From Desulfovibrio sp. (GTDB lineage: Bacteria; Desulfobacterota; Desulfovibrionia; Desulfovibrionales; Desulfovibrionaceae), in NCBI GenBank assembly GCA_031276485.1, contig JAISMY010000038.1:1-52993 (forward strand): a stretch of 52,993 nucleotides of DNA, written 5' to 3'. Below the pieces are notes generated by a model, which saw only the letters and a program-made list of their open reading frames with translations, had not been told where the DNA came from and ran no database searches. The position numbers and the translations under genes are program-made. Shown here piece after piece: positions 34,863 to 43,553 of this stretch; within the stretch, counting starts at the first letter, position 1; the number at the start of each line of letters is the position of its first letter.

Positions 34863-35059
34863 TCCTGCTGTTTTTTTTTGAGCATGGACGGTGGAACTAT
34901 CAGTCGCCGCAACGCCAGGAGTCCCTTGTCTTCAATCATCCACTCGACGGTTTCTCCACGTTCAAATTCCATGGCCTGCGCAACAGCAGCGGGAAAATTG
35001 ATATACCATTGCTCACTCTGTTTACGTTTGATCAACTGTACTTTTGTAGGATATCCCAT
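34859..35059 (-). CDS. AbrB/MazE-type DNA-binding passenger protein
   Basis: A 66-residue protein with a SpoVT-AbrB swapped-hairpin signature (KVQLIKRKQSEQWYINFP, ERGETVEWMIEDKGLLALRR). ATG at 35059 follows AGGAGG. It overlaps the transposase start by 4 bases, so it belongs to the insertion element. A palindrome at 35075-35090 lies immediately upstream and is a natural target for autorepression. It may regulate the transposase; as a stand-alone antitoxin it has no partner here. Confidence 0.75.
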   Translation of the reverse strand: MGYPTKVQLIKRKQSEQWYINFPAAVAQAMEFERGETVEWMIEDKGLLALRRLIVPPSMLKKKQQE

Positions 35060-35074
35060 ATGTCCTCCTTGTAT

Positions 35075-35090
35075 CTAGTTGTTTAACTAG
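35075..35090 (-). promoter_or_regulatory. Palindromic operator before the AbrB-like gene
   Basis: CTAGTTGTTTAACTAG has six-base perfect arms around GTTT and lies 16 bases before the AbrB-like start codon. CTAGTT also occurs close to both ends of the element (33510 and 35142), as expected for a regulator that also touches the transposon ends. Confidence 0.45.
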
Positions 35091-35155
35091 AGCATAAACC
35101 AAAGAAAATGTCGAGAAAAAATCCTCGACATTACATTTTATCTAGTTAAAGGCCG

Positions 35156-35196
35156 AAATCGGTAAACCCCCGGCAGAGCCGGGGGTTTACCGATTT
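35156..35196. terminator. 19-base-pair perfect hairpin beside the IS element
   Basis: Arms of 19 bases (35156-35174 and 35178-35196) pair perfectly around the loop AGA, with a long CCCCCGG/CCGGGGG centre, followed by TTTTAATT. It could act as a terminator on the plus strand. Its AAATCGGTAAAC end is shared with repeat family B. The 35197-35463 stretch after it is AT-rich and shows no gene. Confidence 0.5.
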
Positions 35197-35463
35197 TAAT
35201 TAACTCAATGAGTTATACGAAAAGAGCGATGAATCCGACTCTTCAATAAAAAAGTTTAAAATTTCACACTGTTATTATGTATTCATCTATATATATATGT
35301 CACCACTCTCAAATCTATAATCTTTTATCCTCGGGCTTTACGTTTGTCCACAGTTTTTTCAGCTCGCCCCGGCCGTTTCGATGAGAGAATACAGGCAGGC
35401 GCCTGCCCTTGCGCCGCCCGGCGATCCGGAGGAAAACCGCTTCTTCCGGCCGCGGGCTTCGCG

Positions 35464-36468
35464 TCAGCCGATCAAAAATTTGAGCAGAAGCGCGGCCGCC
35501 GCGCCTACGCAGGCGGAAGCAGGCAGGGTGAGCGCCCAGGCCGTGAGCAGGTTGCCCGCTATGCCCCAGCGCACGGCGGACAGGCGCATCGAAGACCCGA
35601 CCCCGAAAATGCCCGCCGTAATGGTATGCGTCGTGCTGACCGGCGCACCGAGCAGCGAAGCCCCGCCGATCACCGCCGCGGCCGACAACTCCGCCGTGAA
35701 ACCGTGCGCCGGCTCAAGCCTGAAAATTTTCTGCCCCATGGTCTTCACTATGCTCCACCCACCCACGGCCGTGCCCGCCGCCATGGCCAGGGAACAGGAC
35801 AGCTTGACCCACAGCGGCACCCGGAAAACTTCCTCCTGCCCAAAAACAACCAGAGCCAGCGCGATAATTCCCATGGTCTTCTGCGCGTCGTTCAGACCGT
35901 GACTCAAAGCCATACAAGCGCAGGAAACAATCTGCGCCCTGCGGAAAAAACGCATGGCGCAGCTGCGCACGACACGGCTGAACAGCAGGTTGATCCCGCT
36001 CATCAGGAGAAAGCCCGCGGCAAACCCGGACAACGGCGAAAGGACAAGGGGCAGCAACACCTTTCCCGCAACTGAAGCGGTGTTGACGGCCTCAAAGCCG
36101 GACAGGGCGGTCGCCGCCCCTATCAGTCCCCCTATGAGGGCGTGCGACGACGACGAAGGAATGCCGAAACGCCAGGTCAGCGCGTTCCAGACAACGGCCC
36201 CGGTCAGCGCCCCCGGCACCAGGACGCGGCTGCTCCCTATGATGTCCGGGCGTATCACCCCGTTGCCCAGCGTATGCGCCACCTCCTCCCCCAGCAAAGC
36301 CCCGAGCAGGTTCAGCGACGCCGCCATGACAATCGCCGCGCGCGGCGACAAAACCCGCGTGGACACCACAGGGGCCACGGCATTGGCGCAGTCGTGCGCC
36401 CCGTTCGTAAAATCGAACAACAGGGCGACGGCGGTCACCGCGATAAGCAACAACGGGACGTCAAACAT
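35464..36468 (-). CDS. pit: Low-affinity inorganic phosphate transporter, Pit family
   Basis: A 334-residue membrane permease that moves (metal-)phosphate with protons or sodium. Both PD001131-type signatures are present: DFTNGAHDCANAVAPVVSTR near the N terminus and LSHGLNDAQKTMGIIALAL in the second half, plus the HALIGGLIGA and VSTTHTITAGIFG loops. About ten hydrophobic helices can be traced. The start overlaps the 3' end of the DUF47 gene by 8 bases, so the two form an operon in the order DUF47-pit. Confidence 0.94.
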   Translation of the reverse strand: MFDVPLLLIAVTAVALLFDFTNGAHDCANAVAPVVSTRVLSPRAAIVMAASLNLLGALLGEEVAHTLGNGVIRPDIIGSSRVLVPGALTGAVVWNALTWRFGIPSSSSHALIGGLIGAATALSGFEAVNTASVAGKVLLPLVLSPLSGFAAGFLLMSGINLLFSRVVRSCAMRFFRRAQIVSCACMALSHGLNDAQKTMGIIALALVVFGQEEVFRVPLWVKLSCSLAMAAGTAVGGWSIVKTMGQKIFRLEPAHGFTAELSAAAVIGGASLLGAPVSTTHTITAGIFGVGSSMRLSAVRWGIAGNLLTAWALTLPASACVGAAAALLLKFLIG

Positions 36469-37087
36469 TTTTCAACACAGCTTCATCAATGGTCTCGGCC
36501 AGCTCAACAACCCTGTCGACAGCCGATTCCAGCCGGTCGTACACTTGTATCCACTTGAGAATCTCAAGCAGGCCGGCCGAGGTTGGGGACTTCAGGTCGT
36601 GCAGTTCGACCAGCCCCATGCTCAAAAGCATTTCGCTGTCGTTGCGCAGGGCGCGAAAGGCCCGCGTTTCATGGCTGTCGCGCTTCTCCGCCAGCCCCCT
36701 GAGCATGGAACCCGTCAGCAGTATCATGTCCTGCAACACGTGTGCGAGCCGGAGCATGGGAAAGCGCATTTGCGGGAATTCAAAAATATACAGCCTGTTT
36801 GCCGTGTTGAAGAGGTTGTCGATGGCCTCTTCCTGCGCCTTGGTGATGCGCAGGATGTCTTCCCGGTCTATGGGCGTGATGAAACTGAGCGACAGATGCC
36901 TGGCGATGCTGGCGTGTATTTTGTCGGCTTCCGCCTCCAGAATGGAGATTTCCCGGTGCCGCTGCTCCATCTCCGCGCTGTTTTCGAGGATGACGGTAAG
37001 GGCGGCGGACGATGCGCGGAGTTTATCGTTCTGCTCCAGCATCAGGGCAAAAAAAGGCGCGCTTTTCGGCAACAGGAAATTGAACAT
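36461..37087 (-). CDS. DUF47 PhoU-like protein, partner of the phosphate permease
   Basis: A 208-residue, all-helical PhoU-like (DUF47) protein, here typical of YkaA/PhoU-distant proteins adjacent to Pit. It has acidic metal-binding motifs, for example EAEADKIHASIARHL and ITPIDREDILRITKAQEEAI. CAGGAG lies before the ATG at 37087. It overlaps pit by 8 bases. Proteins of this kind are thought to control Pit transport or phosphate homeostasis. Confidence 0.92.
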   Translation of the reverse strand: MFNFLLPKSAPFFALMLEQNDKLRASSAALTVILENSAEMEQRHREISILEAEADKIHASIARHLSLSFITPIDREDILRITKAQEEAIDNLFNTANRLYIFEFPQMRFPMLRLAHVLQDMILLTGSMLRGLAEKRDSHETRAFRALRNDSEMLLSMGLVELHDLKSPTSAGLLEILKWIQVYDRLESAVDRVVELAETIDEAVLKNV

Positions 37088-37129
37088 GGCCGGGGCTCCT
37101 GTCCGGACCGCAGCGGCCCGGTGCGGCGA

Positions 37130-37927
37130 TCAGGGGAGTGACAGCCTGCGCTCGGCGAAGGCGCGCATTTTGTCGGCGGCGGAAAAAGACGGCTCAAGGG
37201 CCAGGGCTTTTTCCGCGCATTCCACGGCCTTGCGCCATTGCCCCGTGTCGAGATAAAGCCTGCCGAGATTGAAAAAAAGATTCTGGTCGCCGCTCGCCGC
37301 CCGCACGGCGCGTAAAAAAAACTGTTCCGACTCTTCGTAGCGCCGCATCCTGCGCATGGTCACGCCCAGGGTGTTCAGTACGCCGGCAGTCTCCGGCAAC
37401 AGCGTTGCAGCTTTCTGCAGGTACGCGACAGCTTCGTCGTTCAGCGCGAAGTCCAGAAACATCATCCCTGTTTCCAGATACAATTCTCCGTCCTGCGGAT
37501 ACAGTTCCGCCAGAACGGCAATCTCGTTGCGCGCGTCGTTCTCCTTTCCGGCCTGCAAGGCGGCGCGGGCGCGGGCGAGGAACTCATCCCGCGTGGAGGA
37601 ACTCTTTTCCTGTCCGCCGTTGCTGTCCCGCTGCCCGGCGGATTGCAGCAGGCGGCCCATAAGCGCCGAAAGATTCTGTTCCTCTCCGGGGACATACAGT
37701 ATGCCTTCGGGGAATATATCCGTAAGCGCGGGGGTGGACTGCATGCGGTCGCAGGCGTTGACCAGCAGCATTTCAATTTTGCAGTAGGCTTCCCCGGTCA
37801 TGGGAATGTGCGTAAGGGCGTCCGCCCCGTTGCGCACGGCGTGCGCGGCGGCGACAAAGTCGCCTTTCTTCAGGTCGGCCGCGGCCTTTTGCAGGGCTTC
37901 ATCGATGAGGAGCAATTCCCCGGACAT
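37130..37927 (-). CDS. TPR-repeat protein
   Basis: A 265-residue tetratricopeptide protein without signal peptide or membrane segment. Repeats are clearest from about 115 to 255: RAALQAGKENDARNEIAVLA, GELYLETGMMFLDFALNDEA, LGVTMRRMRRYEESEQFFLR and LGRLYLDTGQWRKAVECAEK. Partners are unknown. It sits 42 bases upstream of the DUF47/pit pair and may be cotranscribed with it. GGAG is present about 10 bases before the ATG. Confidence 0.85.
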   Translation of the reverse strand: MSGELLLIDEALQKAAADLKKGDFVAAAHAVRNGADALTHIPMTGEAYCKIEMLLVNACDRMQSTPALTDIFPEGILYVPGEEQNLSALMGRLLQSAGQRDSNGGQEKSSSTRDEFLARARAALQAGKENDARNEIAVLAELYPQDGELYLETGMMFLDFALNDEAVAYLQKAATLLPETAGVLNTLGVTMRRMRRYEESEQFFLRAVRAASGDQNLFFNLGRLYLDTGQWRKAVECAEKALALEPSFSAADKMRAFAERRLSLP

Positions 37928-37973
37928 GCGCGTTCTGCTCCGTTTTGCTTTCTGCTGAAAGCAAATGGTATTA

Positions 37974-38072
37974 GGGAACCTCTAAAAACTAAATTTATGT
38001 CACATGCCGACCTGACAAATACTGAATTTACAACGCTCAATCCCGTCTGGAAAAGGGTTTTCAGAGGTTCCC
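37974..38072. repeat. MITE-like element, family C
   Basis: A 99-base element with terminal inverted repeats of about 15 bases: GGGAACCTCTAAAAAC at the left and GGTTTTCAGAGGTTCCC at the right (one mismatch within the inner bases). ATTA flanks it on both sides, consistent with a 4-base target duplication. It lies between two TPR-type genes. Just left of it (37943-37970) is a palindrome also seen at 14942-14974. Confidence 0.75.
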
Positions 38073-38073
38073 A

Positions 38074-38829
38074 TTAGAGAGGATGCCCGGCGCGCAGGCG
38101 TTCCCACAACCTCTGTACGCGCGCCGCATCGCCGCCGGCGCTCTCCGCTTTCCGCAGCAGGCGGCGGGCGTCTTCTTCGTCGCCGCAGGCCTGCGCGGCC
38201 CCTGCCGCATACACCTCTGCCTCCCAGCCCAGGCAGGCCGATTCCGCCGGCGCCCGTGACGCCACATCTTTACAACTGCCCGTCTTGTACAGAGCGGCCA
38301 GCATATAACGCGACCGAATCCGGTTGCAGGACGGATCCTTCTCCTTCCATTCCCGGCAGTACAGCAACAGCGACACGTAATCGGCGCTCTCGGCCAAATT
38401 GTCGCAAAGAAGCGCATAATATGCGGGACGGTACTCATTCTCCGCCACATAACGGGAAAGCAGCCGCGCCGCCGCTTCATGCTCGCCCAAACTCATGCGC
38501 GCATACGCCTCAAACAGTCCGGCTTTGGGGAAGATCCCGCCCAAGGCGGCAAGCTCCCCGGCCGACCGCTCCAGGACCAAAATTTTGTCCGAATGGTGGA
38601 GCAGATCCTCGCTTTGGTCCGAGTACACGATACGGAGCGGGATGTCTTCCTTTTCTTCGGCTGCCGGTCCTCCCAGGCTTTGCAGGATGTACACGGCGCG
38701 CAGGTAGCGTTCCGCCGCTTCCCCTTGCCGCGTCCGCCCGTCCCCTGCCGGCCGCGTGAAAAACCACACCGGCGCCGCTGCCGATAGAAGCAGAAGACTA
38801 AGAAAAAAGGCGAAGCGTTTTCTGTTCAC
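38074..38829 (-). CDS. Membrane-anchored TPR-like protein
   Basis: A 251-residue protein with an N-terminal membrane anchor (RFAFFLSLLLLSAAAPVWFF) and a helical, repeat-like body (RSAGELAALGGIFPKAGLFE, LGEHEAAARLLSRYVAEN, ACGDEEDARRLLRKAES). The start is GTG at 38829; the frame extends 79 codons further upstream without family character. I do not know its role. The 3' end touches MITE C, so it lies separately from the TPR/DUF47/pit group. Confidence 0.65.
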   Translation of the reverse strand: MNRKRFAFFLSLLLLSAAAPVWFFTRPAGDGRTRQGEAAERYLRAVYILQSLGGPAAEEKEDIPLRIVYSDQSEDLLHHSDKILVLERSAGELAALGGIFPKAGLFEAYARMSLGEHEAAARLLSRYVAENEYRPAYYALLCDNLAESADYVSLLLYCREWKEKDPSCNRIRSRYMLAALYKTGSCKDVASRAPAESACLGWEAEVYAAGAAQACGDEEDARRLLRKAESAGGDAARVQRLWERLRAGHPL

Positions 38830-39263
38830 ACGAGCCCGTCCAGTTGCCGCCGGGCGGAGTAAACGCGGTACGTCGCCGCTCTCCGCAGGCAACCACAATC
38901 CGCCACGCAAAAAAGTAACCGGCCGGAACGGAGGGACTTGAGGAAATATTCCCTCACCGGAACTTTTGCGAAAATAACAAAATTTACGCCATGTTACGCC
39001 TATGCGTGGTGAATTATGGGCAAATCCCGCCTTGCATTCCGCCGGAGAACGGGCTATACTTGCCACAATCGGGCTCGTATTTCAATAGCTTTACGCTTGC
39101 CCGGGCTGACCCCGGCCGCGTGAGCGGACGCCCGCCGCGAAGGCGCCGGCGCAATTTATTTGCGCTGTCAAGCGCCGAAGCGGGCGTAGTATAAAGAGAA
39201 CTTGACGGGTAATCGCAAAGTTGGAATGCTCTGAAGTTGAACCGCTCTGGAAGGCGGGTAAGC
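38830..39263. other. Intergenic stretch between divergent genes
   Basis: About 430 bases without a credible gene on either strand. A TTGACG element at about 39204, 17 bases before AATGCT, could be a weak promoter for the CAP-domain gene. I see no other feature. Confidence 0.4.
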
Positions 39264-40751
39264 ATGTTCAGGTTCGGATTTACGCTTGTTGCTTCCGTTG
39301 TGTGCGCGGCGCTGTTCCGCGCTCCGTCCGCATCCGCCGCCGGACTGTCAGACGACCATACCGTGTTGTATTACCTGATTGAAATGCAACGCCGGGTCAC
39401 AAAGACCTGCGCAGGCAGGGCCGTACCCGAGGCCCCGAGCCTCATGCCGTCCGAAGCCCTGCGCGCCGAGGCCCGCAAAAACGCGGAAGGACTCACGCCC
39501 CCCGTGCGCGCGCAGGAGGCCGGCGTGCCCGCGATATACCTGACCGCCGAGGGCGGAACCCCCCGACAGGTGTTTAACTCCCTGGCAGCCCGCCGCTGTC
39601 CGGAGCTCATGGACGCCGGCTATCGCTATATCGGCGCGGCGGGCAAGGACGGACGGTGGACCGTGATCCTGTCGGGCGCGCCCGCTTTGCCCGAAGCGGC
39701 AGCCCCCGCAACGAGAACGTCCGCGCCTTTGCCGCGCGCGGCGCCCGCGCCCCCCGGCGGGACCGACCGGAACGCGGGCGAAAACGCCTACGGGCCGTCA
39801 CACTTACGCATACGCCCGGAGGAACGGGAGCCGGCCGCTCCCGTTCCCGTCGGCCGCGTCCGTACAGACGCGGCGGGCAGACCCGTCGGCTCGGTACAAT
39901 TTTACGCCGAGGACACGGCCCCTCCGCCGGATGCGCCGCCCCTTCCGCCGGATGCGCGGCAGACCGGCCGGCCGGCCGCAATGCCTGACGCCGTGGCCGA
40001 TGATGTCCCCGCGGGCGCGGGTTTCGTTCCCCCCGCGACGCCGGGGCCTTTCGGCGTACGCCGTCCCCCGCAGGCCGAGCCTGCGGCCGGCGCCGCGCGG
40101 CCGGGAGTGACCCCGTTGCGCGACACCCGGCCGCAACCGGCCGAAGATCCTCTTGTGTATATCGCTCCCGGCCGCACCCCGACGGATACGGGCGGCCCGG
40201 CGGGCGCAACGGGACAGGAGGACGATATCCCCCTCTACGGAACAGGGCAGGAGACAGGCGACCTGCCCGACAGGGCAGGGCAAGGTTACGCCGCGCCGGC
40301 GGGCGCAACGGATGCGGCGGGCCGCTCCGGGGCGGAGGCAGGCAGACCCGGGGCCGCAAGACTGCTCAGTCTGGTCAACAGCGCGCGGGCTGCGGGCCGT
40401 CGTTGCGGAGCAGATCCCGCGCCGCCTGCGCCTCCGCTGGCGGAAAATCCCGCGCTCTCCGCCCTCGCGCAACGCCACGCGGCGGCAATGACGGACGGAC
40501 GCTTTTTCTCCAGCACTACCCCGGCAGGAGTCACCCTGGGTCAGCGGCTGACCGACGCCGGCTACATCTGGTCTTTCGCGGCTGAAAACATCGCGCACCT
40601 GGACGGGACGGAGGAAGACGTCCTGCACAGTTGGCTCGCCGTTGAAAACCGCTGCCTCAACCTGATGGGCGCCGAATACATGGAAGCAGGCGCGGGATAC
40701 GACCCGGCAGGGCGCAACTGGGTCTTGACGCTGACCGCGCCCATGCCCTGA
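39264..40751 (+). CDS. Secreted CAP (SCP/PR-1) domain protein with a Pro-rich linker
   Basis: A 495-residue secreted protein. It has a signal peptide (FRFGFTLVASVVCAALFRAP), then a diverged CAP-like domain (about 40-145; PSLMPSEALRAEARKNAEGL, AARRCPELMDAGYRYIGAAG). A Pro/Ala/Gly/Asp-rich linker of about 215 residues follows, then a clearer CAP domain (about 368-495; LSLVNSARAAGRRCG, LSALAQRHAAAMTDGRFF, TPAGVTLGQRLTDAGY, AENIA and AEYMEAGAGYDPAGRNWVLT). CAP domains in bacteria are usually envelope-located with unclear roles. ATG at 39264 is preceded by AAGGCGGG. Two CAP-type domains in one chain with such a linker are uncommon to me. Confidence 0.85.
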   Translation: MFRFGFTLVASVVCAALFRAPSASAAGLSDDHTVLYYLIEMQRRVTKTCAGRAVPEAPSLMPSEALRAEARKNAEGLTPPVRAQEAGVPAIYLTAEGGTPRQVFNSLAARRCPELMDAGYRYIGAAGKDGRWTVILSGAPALPEAAAPATRTSAPLPRAAPAPPGGTDRNAGENAYGPSHLRIRPEEREPAAPVPVGRVRTDAAGRPVGSVQFYAEDTAPPPDAPPLPPDARQTGRPAAMPDAVADDVPAGAGFVPPATPGPFGVRRPPQAEPAAGAARPGVTPLRDTRPQPAEDPLVYIAPGRTPTDTGGPAGATGQEDDIPLYGTGQETGDLPDRAGQGYAAPAGATDAAGRSGAEAGRPGAARLLSLVNSARAAGRRCGADPAPPAPPLAENPALSALAQRHAAAMTDGRFFSSTTPAGVTLGQRLTDAGYIWSFAAENIAHLDGTEEDVLHSWLAVENRCLNLMGAEYMEAGAGYDPAGRNWVLTLTAPMP

Positions 40752-40858
40752 GACCCCGAAGCGCCGCCGTAAACCTTGCCTTGTCGATTTTGAAAAGGCA
40801 ACTCCCGACAAAAAGAGCCGGCCTGAGCTGACGCAAGGCCGTTTGAGGAGGAATCACC

Positions 40859-42856
40859 ATGTTCGCAGTGCTTGTCGCGGCATCGGTACTGTGTGTGCTT
40901 GCCGTCCCGGCACTCCGGCCGCGGCGCGCCCGCGCAGCCGGCAACGGCGCGGAATCCGGAAACCATACCCCGGAGCAGTACAGGCAGATGCTGGAAAAAG
41001 CGCAGGCGGCGAACAGCGCCAAAAGCGAATTCATCACCAACATGAGCCACGAAATCCGCACCCCCCTGAACGCCATTATCGGCATGGCTTTTCTCCTCCA
41101 GAAAACCCGGTTGAGCGAAGCCCAGGAAGATTATGTATCCAAGATACACTCCGCCGGCGTGACCCTGCTCCGGGTGATGGACGATATTCTGGACGTTTCA
41201 AGGCTGGAAGCGGGAAATATGGTGATTGAAAACGCGCCCTTCAGCGTGCCCGGCATGTTTGAAAATCTGGCCGGTATTGTCGGAGAGGAAGCGGAGAACA
41301 AGAAACTGGACGCGGCTTTTTTCATCGACGAGCGGGTGCCGCCGCGTCTGGTCGGCGATGAAAAGCGGCTGGGGCAGATCCTGCTCAATCTCATAAGCAA
41401 CGCCGTCAAATTTACGGAAACCGGCGGGTTCAGCGTGTCCTGCGCAACGGACGGGACGGACGGCGGCAAGACCGTACTGCATATCGAAATCAGCGACACA
41501 GGCATAGGCATTTCCGACAGGCAGCGGGAAATTATCTTCAACGCCTTTGCCCAGGGCGAGTCGTCCATTACCCGGCGTTACGGCGGGGCGGGCCTCGGGC
41601 TGGCGCTCGCCAAAAAATTGCTGGAGCTTGTCGGGGGCAGCCTGAATATGCAAAGCGAACCCGGGCGCGGGTCCACCTTTACGGTGCGCATTCCCCTGGC
41701 AACGGCGGAAGACGGCGGGCAGACGCCGGACGCGGAAGACGACGCTCTGCGGGGCTTACGCGCGATCGTCGTGGATCCGGCCGAAACGCAACGCGGCTAT
41801 CTGAAACGCATGCTCACGAATTTCGGATGCGAGGTCGCGGATTTCGCCGACACCGGACGGGCTTTTGCGGCCGCGGCGGGCGCGGATCACGGTTCATCGC
41901 CCTTCCGGCTGCTGCTGCTTCCCCTGTCTCTGGCCGAGGAAGAACTCGGGCGCAACGTCAAGCACATAGGCGAAGACATGCACCTGAAAAACACCCCCGG
42001 CATCGTATGCATAGTGCCTTTCGGTCATACGGACGGCGTGACGGATACCCTGACCCGGCATATCAGGCAGTTGATTGCCGTGATGGTGCACAGACCGCTT
42101 ATTTCCCAGAACCTCAAGGCCGCGCTGATCAAGGCCGTCGGCGGGCGCTCCGGGAGCATGCCGGCGGCCGGCGCGCAGGCCGGCGAAGCCGTCGCCGCCC
42201 CCTATTTCCCCAACAGACGGGTTCTCCTGGTGGAAGACAACCCGGTTAATCAGCAGATAGCCGTGGCCCTGCTGGAAGACGCCGGCATTACCGTGACCGT
42301 GGCCGACAACGGAAAACATGCGCTTGAACTGCTCAACGCCGCGCCCGACACGGATTTCGACATGATTTTCATGGATCTGCAGATGCCGGAAATGGACGGA
42401 TTTACCACAACGGCGCGTCTGCGGGCCGACCCCCGTTTCGCCGGCGTTCCCATCGCGGCCATGACCGCGCACGCCAACGCCGAAGAACGCGAGCACTGTT
42501 TGAATGCGGGCATGGACGAACACATCTCCAAACCCATAGACGTGGCGGTGTTGTACAATACCCTGCGCAAGTTCATTAAAGCCGGGGAAAGTCCGGAGAC
42601 GCCGGGAACGGCGTACGCCTGCCCGGGCGAGTTCGATATCGCCTTCGCGGGCCGCTTCGGCGAACTTCTGGACCTGCTGGGTGAAGACGATGCCGAGGCG
42701 CGCGTCCTGTTCGACGAACTGAGGCCCGGTCTGGAAACGATCAACTCGTCGGCTGCGCAAACCGCCGCCCTGGCCCTGACCGAGTTCGATTTCGCCAGAG
42801 CCTTGTCCGTGCTGGCGCCGATGGGCAACAGCCTGAAAAACCGGGGGAGCGACTGA
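40859..42856 (+). CDS. Hybrid sensor histidine kinase
   Basis: A 665-residue kinase. A short N-terminal membrane segment (FAVLVAASVLCVLAVPALR) is followed by HisKA with the phosphoacceptor His64 (NMSHEIRTPLNAIIG), and by HATPase_c motifs N (LLNLISNAVKFTE), G1 (ISDTGIGIS) and G2 (YGGAGLGLALAKKL). A first receiver-like domain (about 296-430) has lost its acidic pocket (VVDPAETQR). A second receiver (RVLLVEDNPVNQQIAVALLE) has Asp506 in FMDLQMPEMDG and Lys in SKPID. The C-terminal 85 residues resemble a degraded Hpt domain without a recognised His. No sensor domain is present. GAGGAGG precedes ATG 40859. TGATG couples it to the following DUF721 gene. Confidence 0.92.
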   Translation: MFAVLVAASVLCVLAVPALRPRRARAAGNGAESGNHTPEQYRQMLEKAQAANSAKSEFITNMSHEIRTPLNAIIGMAFLLQKTRLSEAQEDYVSKIHSAGVTLLRVMDDILDVSRLEAGNMVIENAPFSVPGMFENLAGIVGEEAENKKLDAAFFIDERVPPRLVGDEKRLGQILLNLISNAVKFTETGGFSVSCATDGTDGGKTVLHIEISDTGIGISDRQREIIFNAFAQGESSITRRYGGAGLGLALAKKLLELVGGSLNMQSEPGRGSTFTVRIPLATAEDGGQTPDAEDDALRGLRAIVVDPAETQRGYLKRMLTNFGCEVADFADTGRAFAAAAGADHGSSPFRLLLLPLSLAEEELGRNVKHIGEDMHLKNTPGIVCIVPFGHTDGVTDTLTRHIRQLIAVMVHRPLISQNLKAALIKAVGGRSGSMPAAGAQAGEAVAAPYFPNRRVLLVEDNPVNQQIAVALLEDAGITVTVADNGKHALELLNAAPDTDFDMIFMDLQMPEMDGFTTTARLRADPRFAGVPIAAMTAHANAEEREHCLNAGMDEHISKPIDVAVLYNTLRKFIKAGESPETPGTAYACPGEFDIAFAGRFGELLDLLGEDDAEARVLFDELRPGLETINSSAAQTAALALTEFDFARALSVLAPMGNSLKNRGSD

Positions 42857-43275
42857 TGCCCGCCGGCATTCCGGCGACCGCCGGCCTGAAAGCGGGCAGC
42901 GCGCCGGCGGCGCAAAAAGAATCCGCCGGGCGGACGGTTCGGCCTTCCCGCCGGCGCGAAGGCAAGGTCTGCCACGTTTCCGAGGCTCTGGAAGCGCTTT
43001 TTGCCTGCCTCGGCAGACCGCGGCAGGGCAGGCTCAACATGCTGTGGCGGCAGTGGGACGAACTCCTGGGGGAAGACCTCGCGCTGCTCGGGCGCCCGCT
43101 AGGACAAAAAGACGGCGTGCTCTGCATCGGCGCGGACGATGCCGCGGCCCTGCAGGAACTTGCCCTGCGCGGCGATGAAATCCTGGAAAAAGTCAACGCT
43201 TTCATGCAGGAGGACTTTTTCCGCGAGGTCAGCGCGCGTCTGACCCAAGGACGCATCGACCTTTCCGGTCTCTGA
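42856..43275 (+). CDS. DciA-like DUF721 protein
   Basis: A 139-residue protein. After a polar N-terminal 40 residues the core matches DUF721/DciA: ALFACLGRPRQGRLNMLWRQ, DELLGEDLALLGRPLGQ, GVLCIGADDAAALQELALRG and EILEKVNAFMQEDFFREV. DciA-type proteins help load DnaB helicase in most bacteria; the equivalence is by family, not shown here. Its ATG overlaps the TGA of the histidine kinase (TGATG), so its translation is coupled to a signalling gene, an unexpected neighbour. Confidence 0.75.
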   Translation: MPAGIPATAGLKAGSAPAAQKESAGRTVRPSRRREGKVCHVSEALEALFACLGRPRQGRLNMLWRQWDELLGEDLALLGRPLGQKDGVLCIGADDAAALQELALRGDEILEKVNAFMQEDFFREVSARLTQGRIDLSGL

Positions 43276-43303
43276 CGGCGCAGCGCGTTTCCCGCCGGTA
43301 TCG

Positions 43304-43408
43304 TAATTGATCCCCCGATTAAAGCTTGCCGCGGTCAGCGTAAACAGCGCACTCCGCATAAAAGATATGTCCCCCCAGTTTGGCAATGTTTATTCGGCGG
43401 AGCAATAA
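43304..43408 (+). repeat. MITE-like repeat, family A, copy 3
   Basis: A 105-base copy with the right end TTTATTCGGCGGAGCAATAA and left end ATTGATCCCCCGATTAAA. It agrees with copies 1 and 2 through most of its length. It lies in the gap between the DUF721 and molybdopterin-binding protein genes. Confidence 0.9.
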
Positions 43409-43553
43409 CGCTTTATTTTTATGCCTCCGGCGGCCGGGGCGCCGCACAAAGCCTGTGTCCGCGACCCCGGACCCCGCCGGGGTCAGCCTGCACAGGCGTA
43501 AGGCTGATGATTCCCCCCGGACGAGGACGTTTCAAATCATAAAGGACTTTCGG

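Larger units (their letters stand above)
33498..35145 (-). mobile_element. IS4-like element with an AbrB-like passenger gene
   Basis: About 1.65 kb bounded by short imperfect inverted ends (CTAGAAAATGT at 33498-33508 against the complement of ACATTTTATCTAG at 35133-35145). It carries a transposase gene and a small AbrB-like gene that overlap by 4 bases. The boundaries are estimates, since the inverted ends are short. It sits to the right of the IS5 remnant. Confidence 0.5.
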
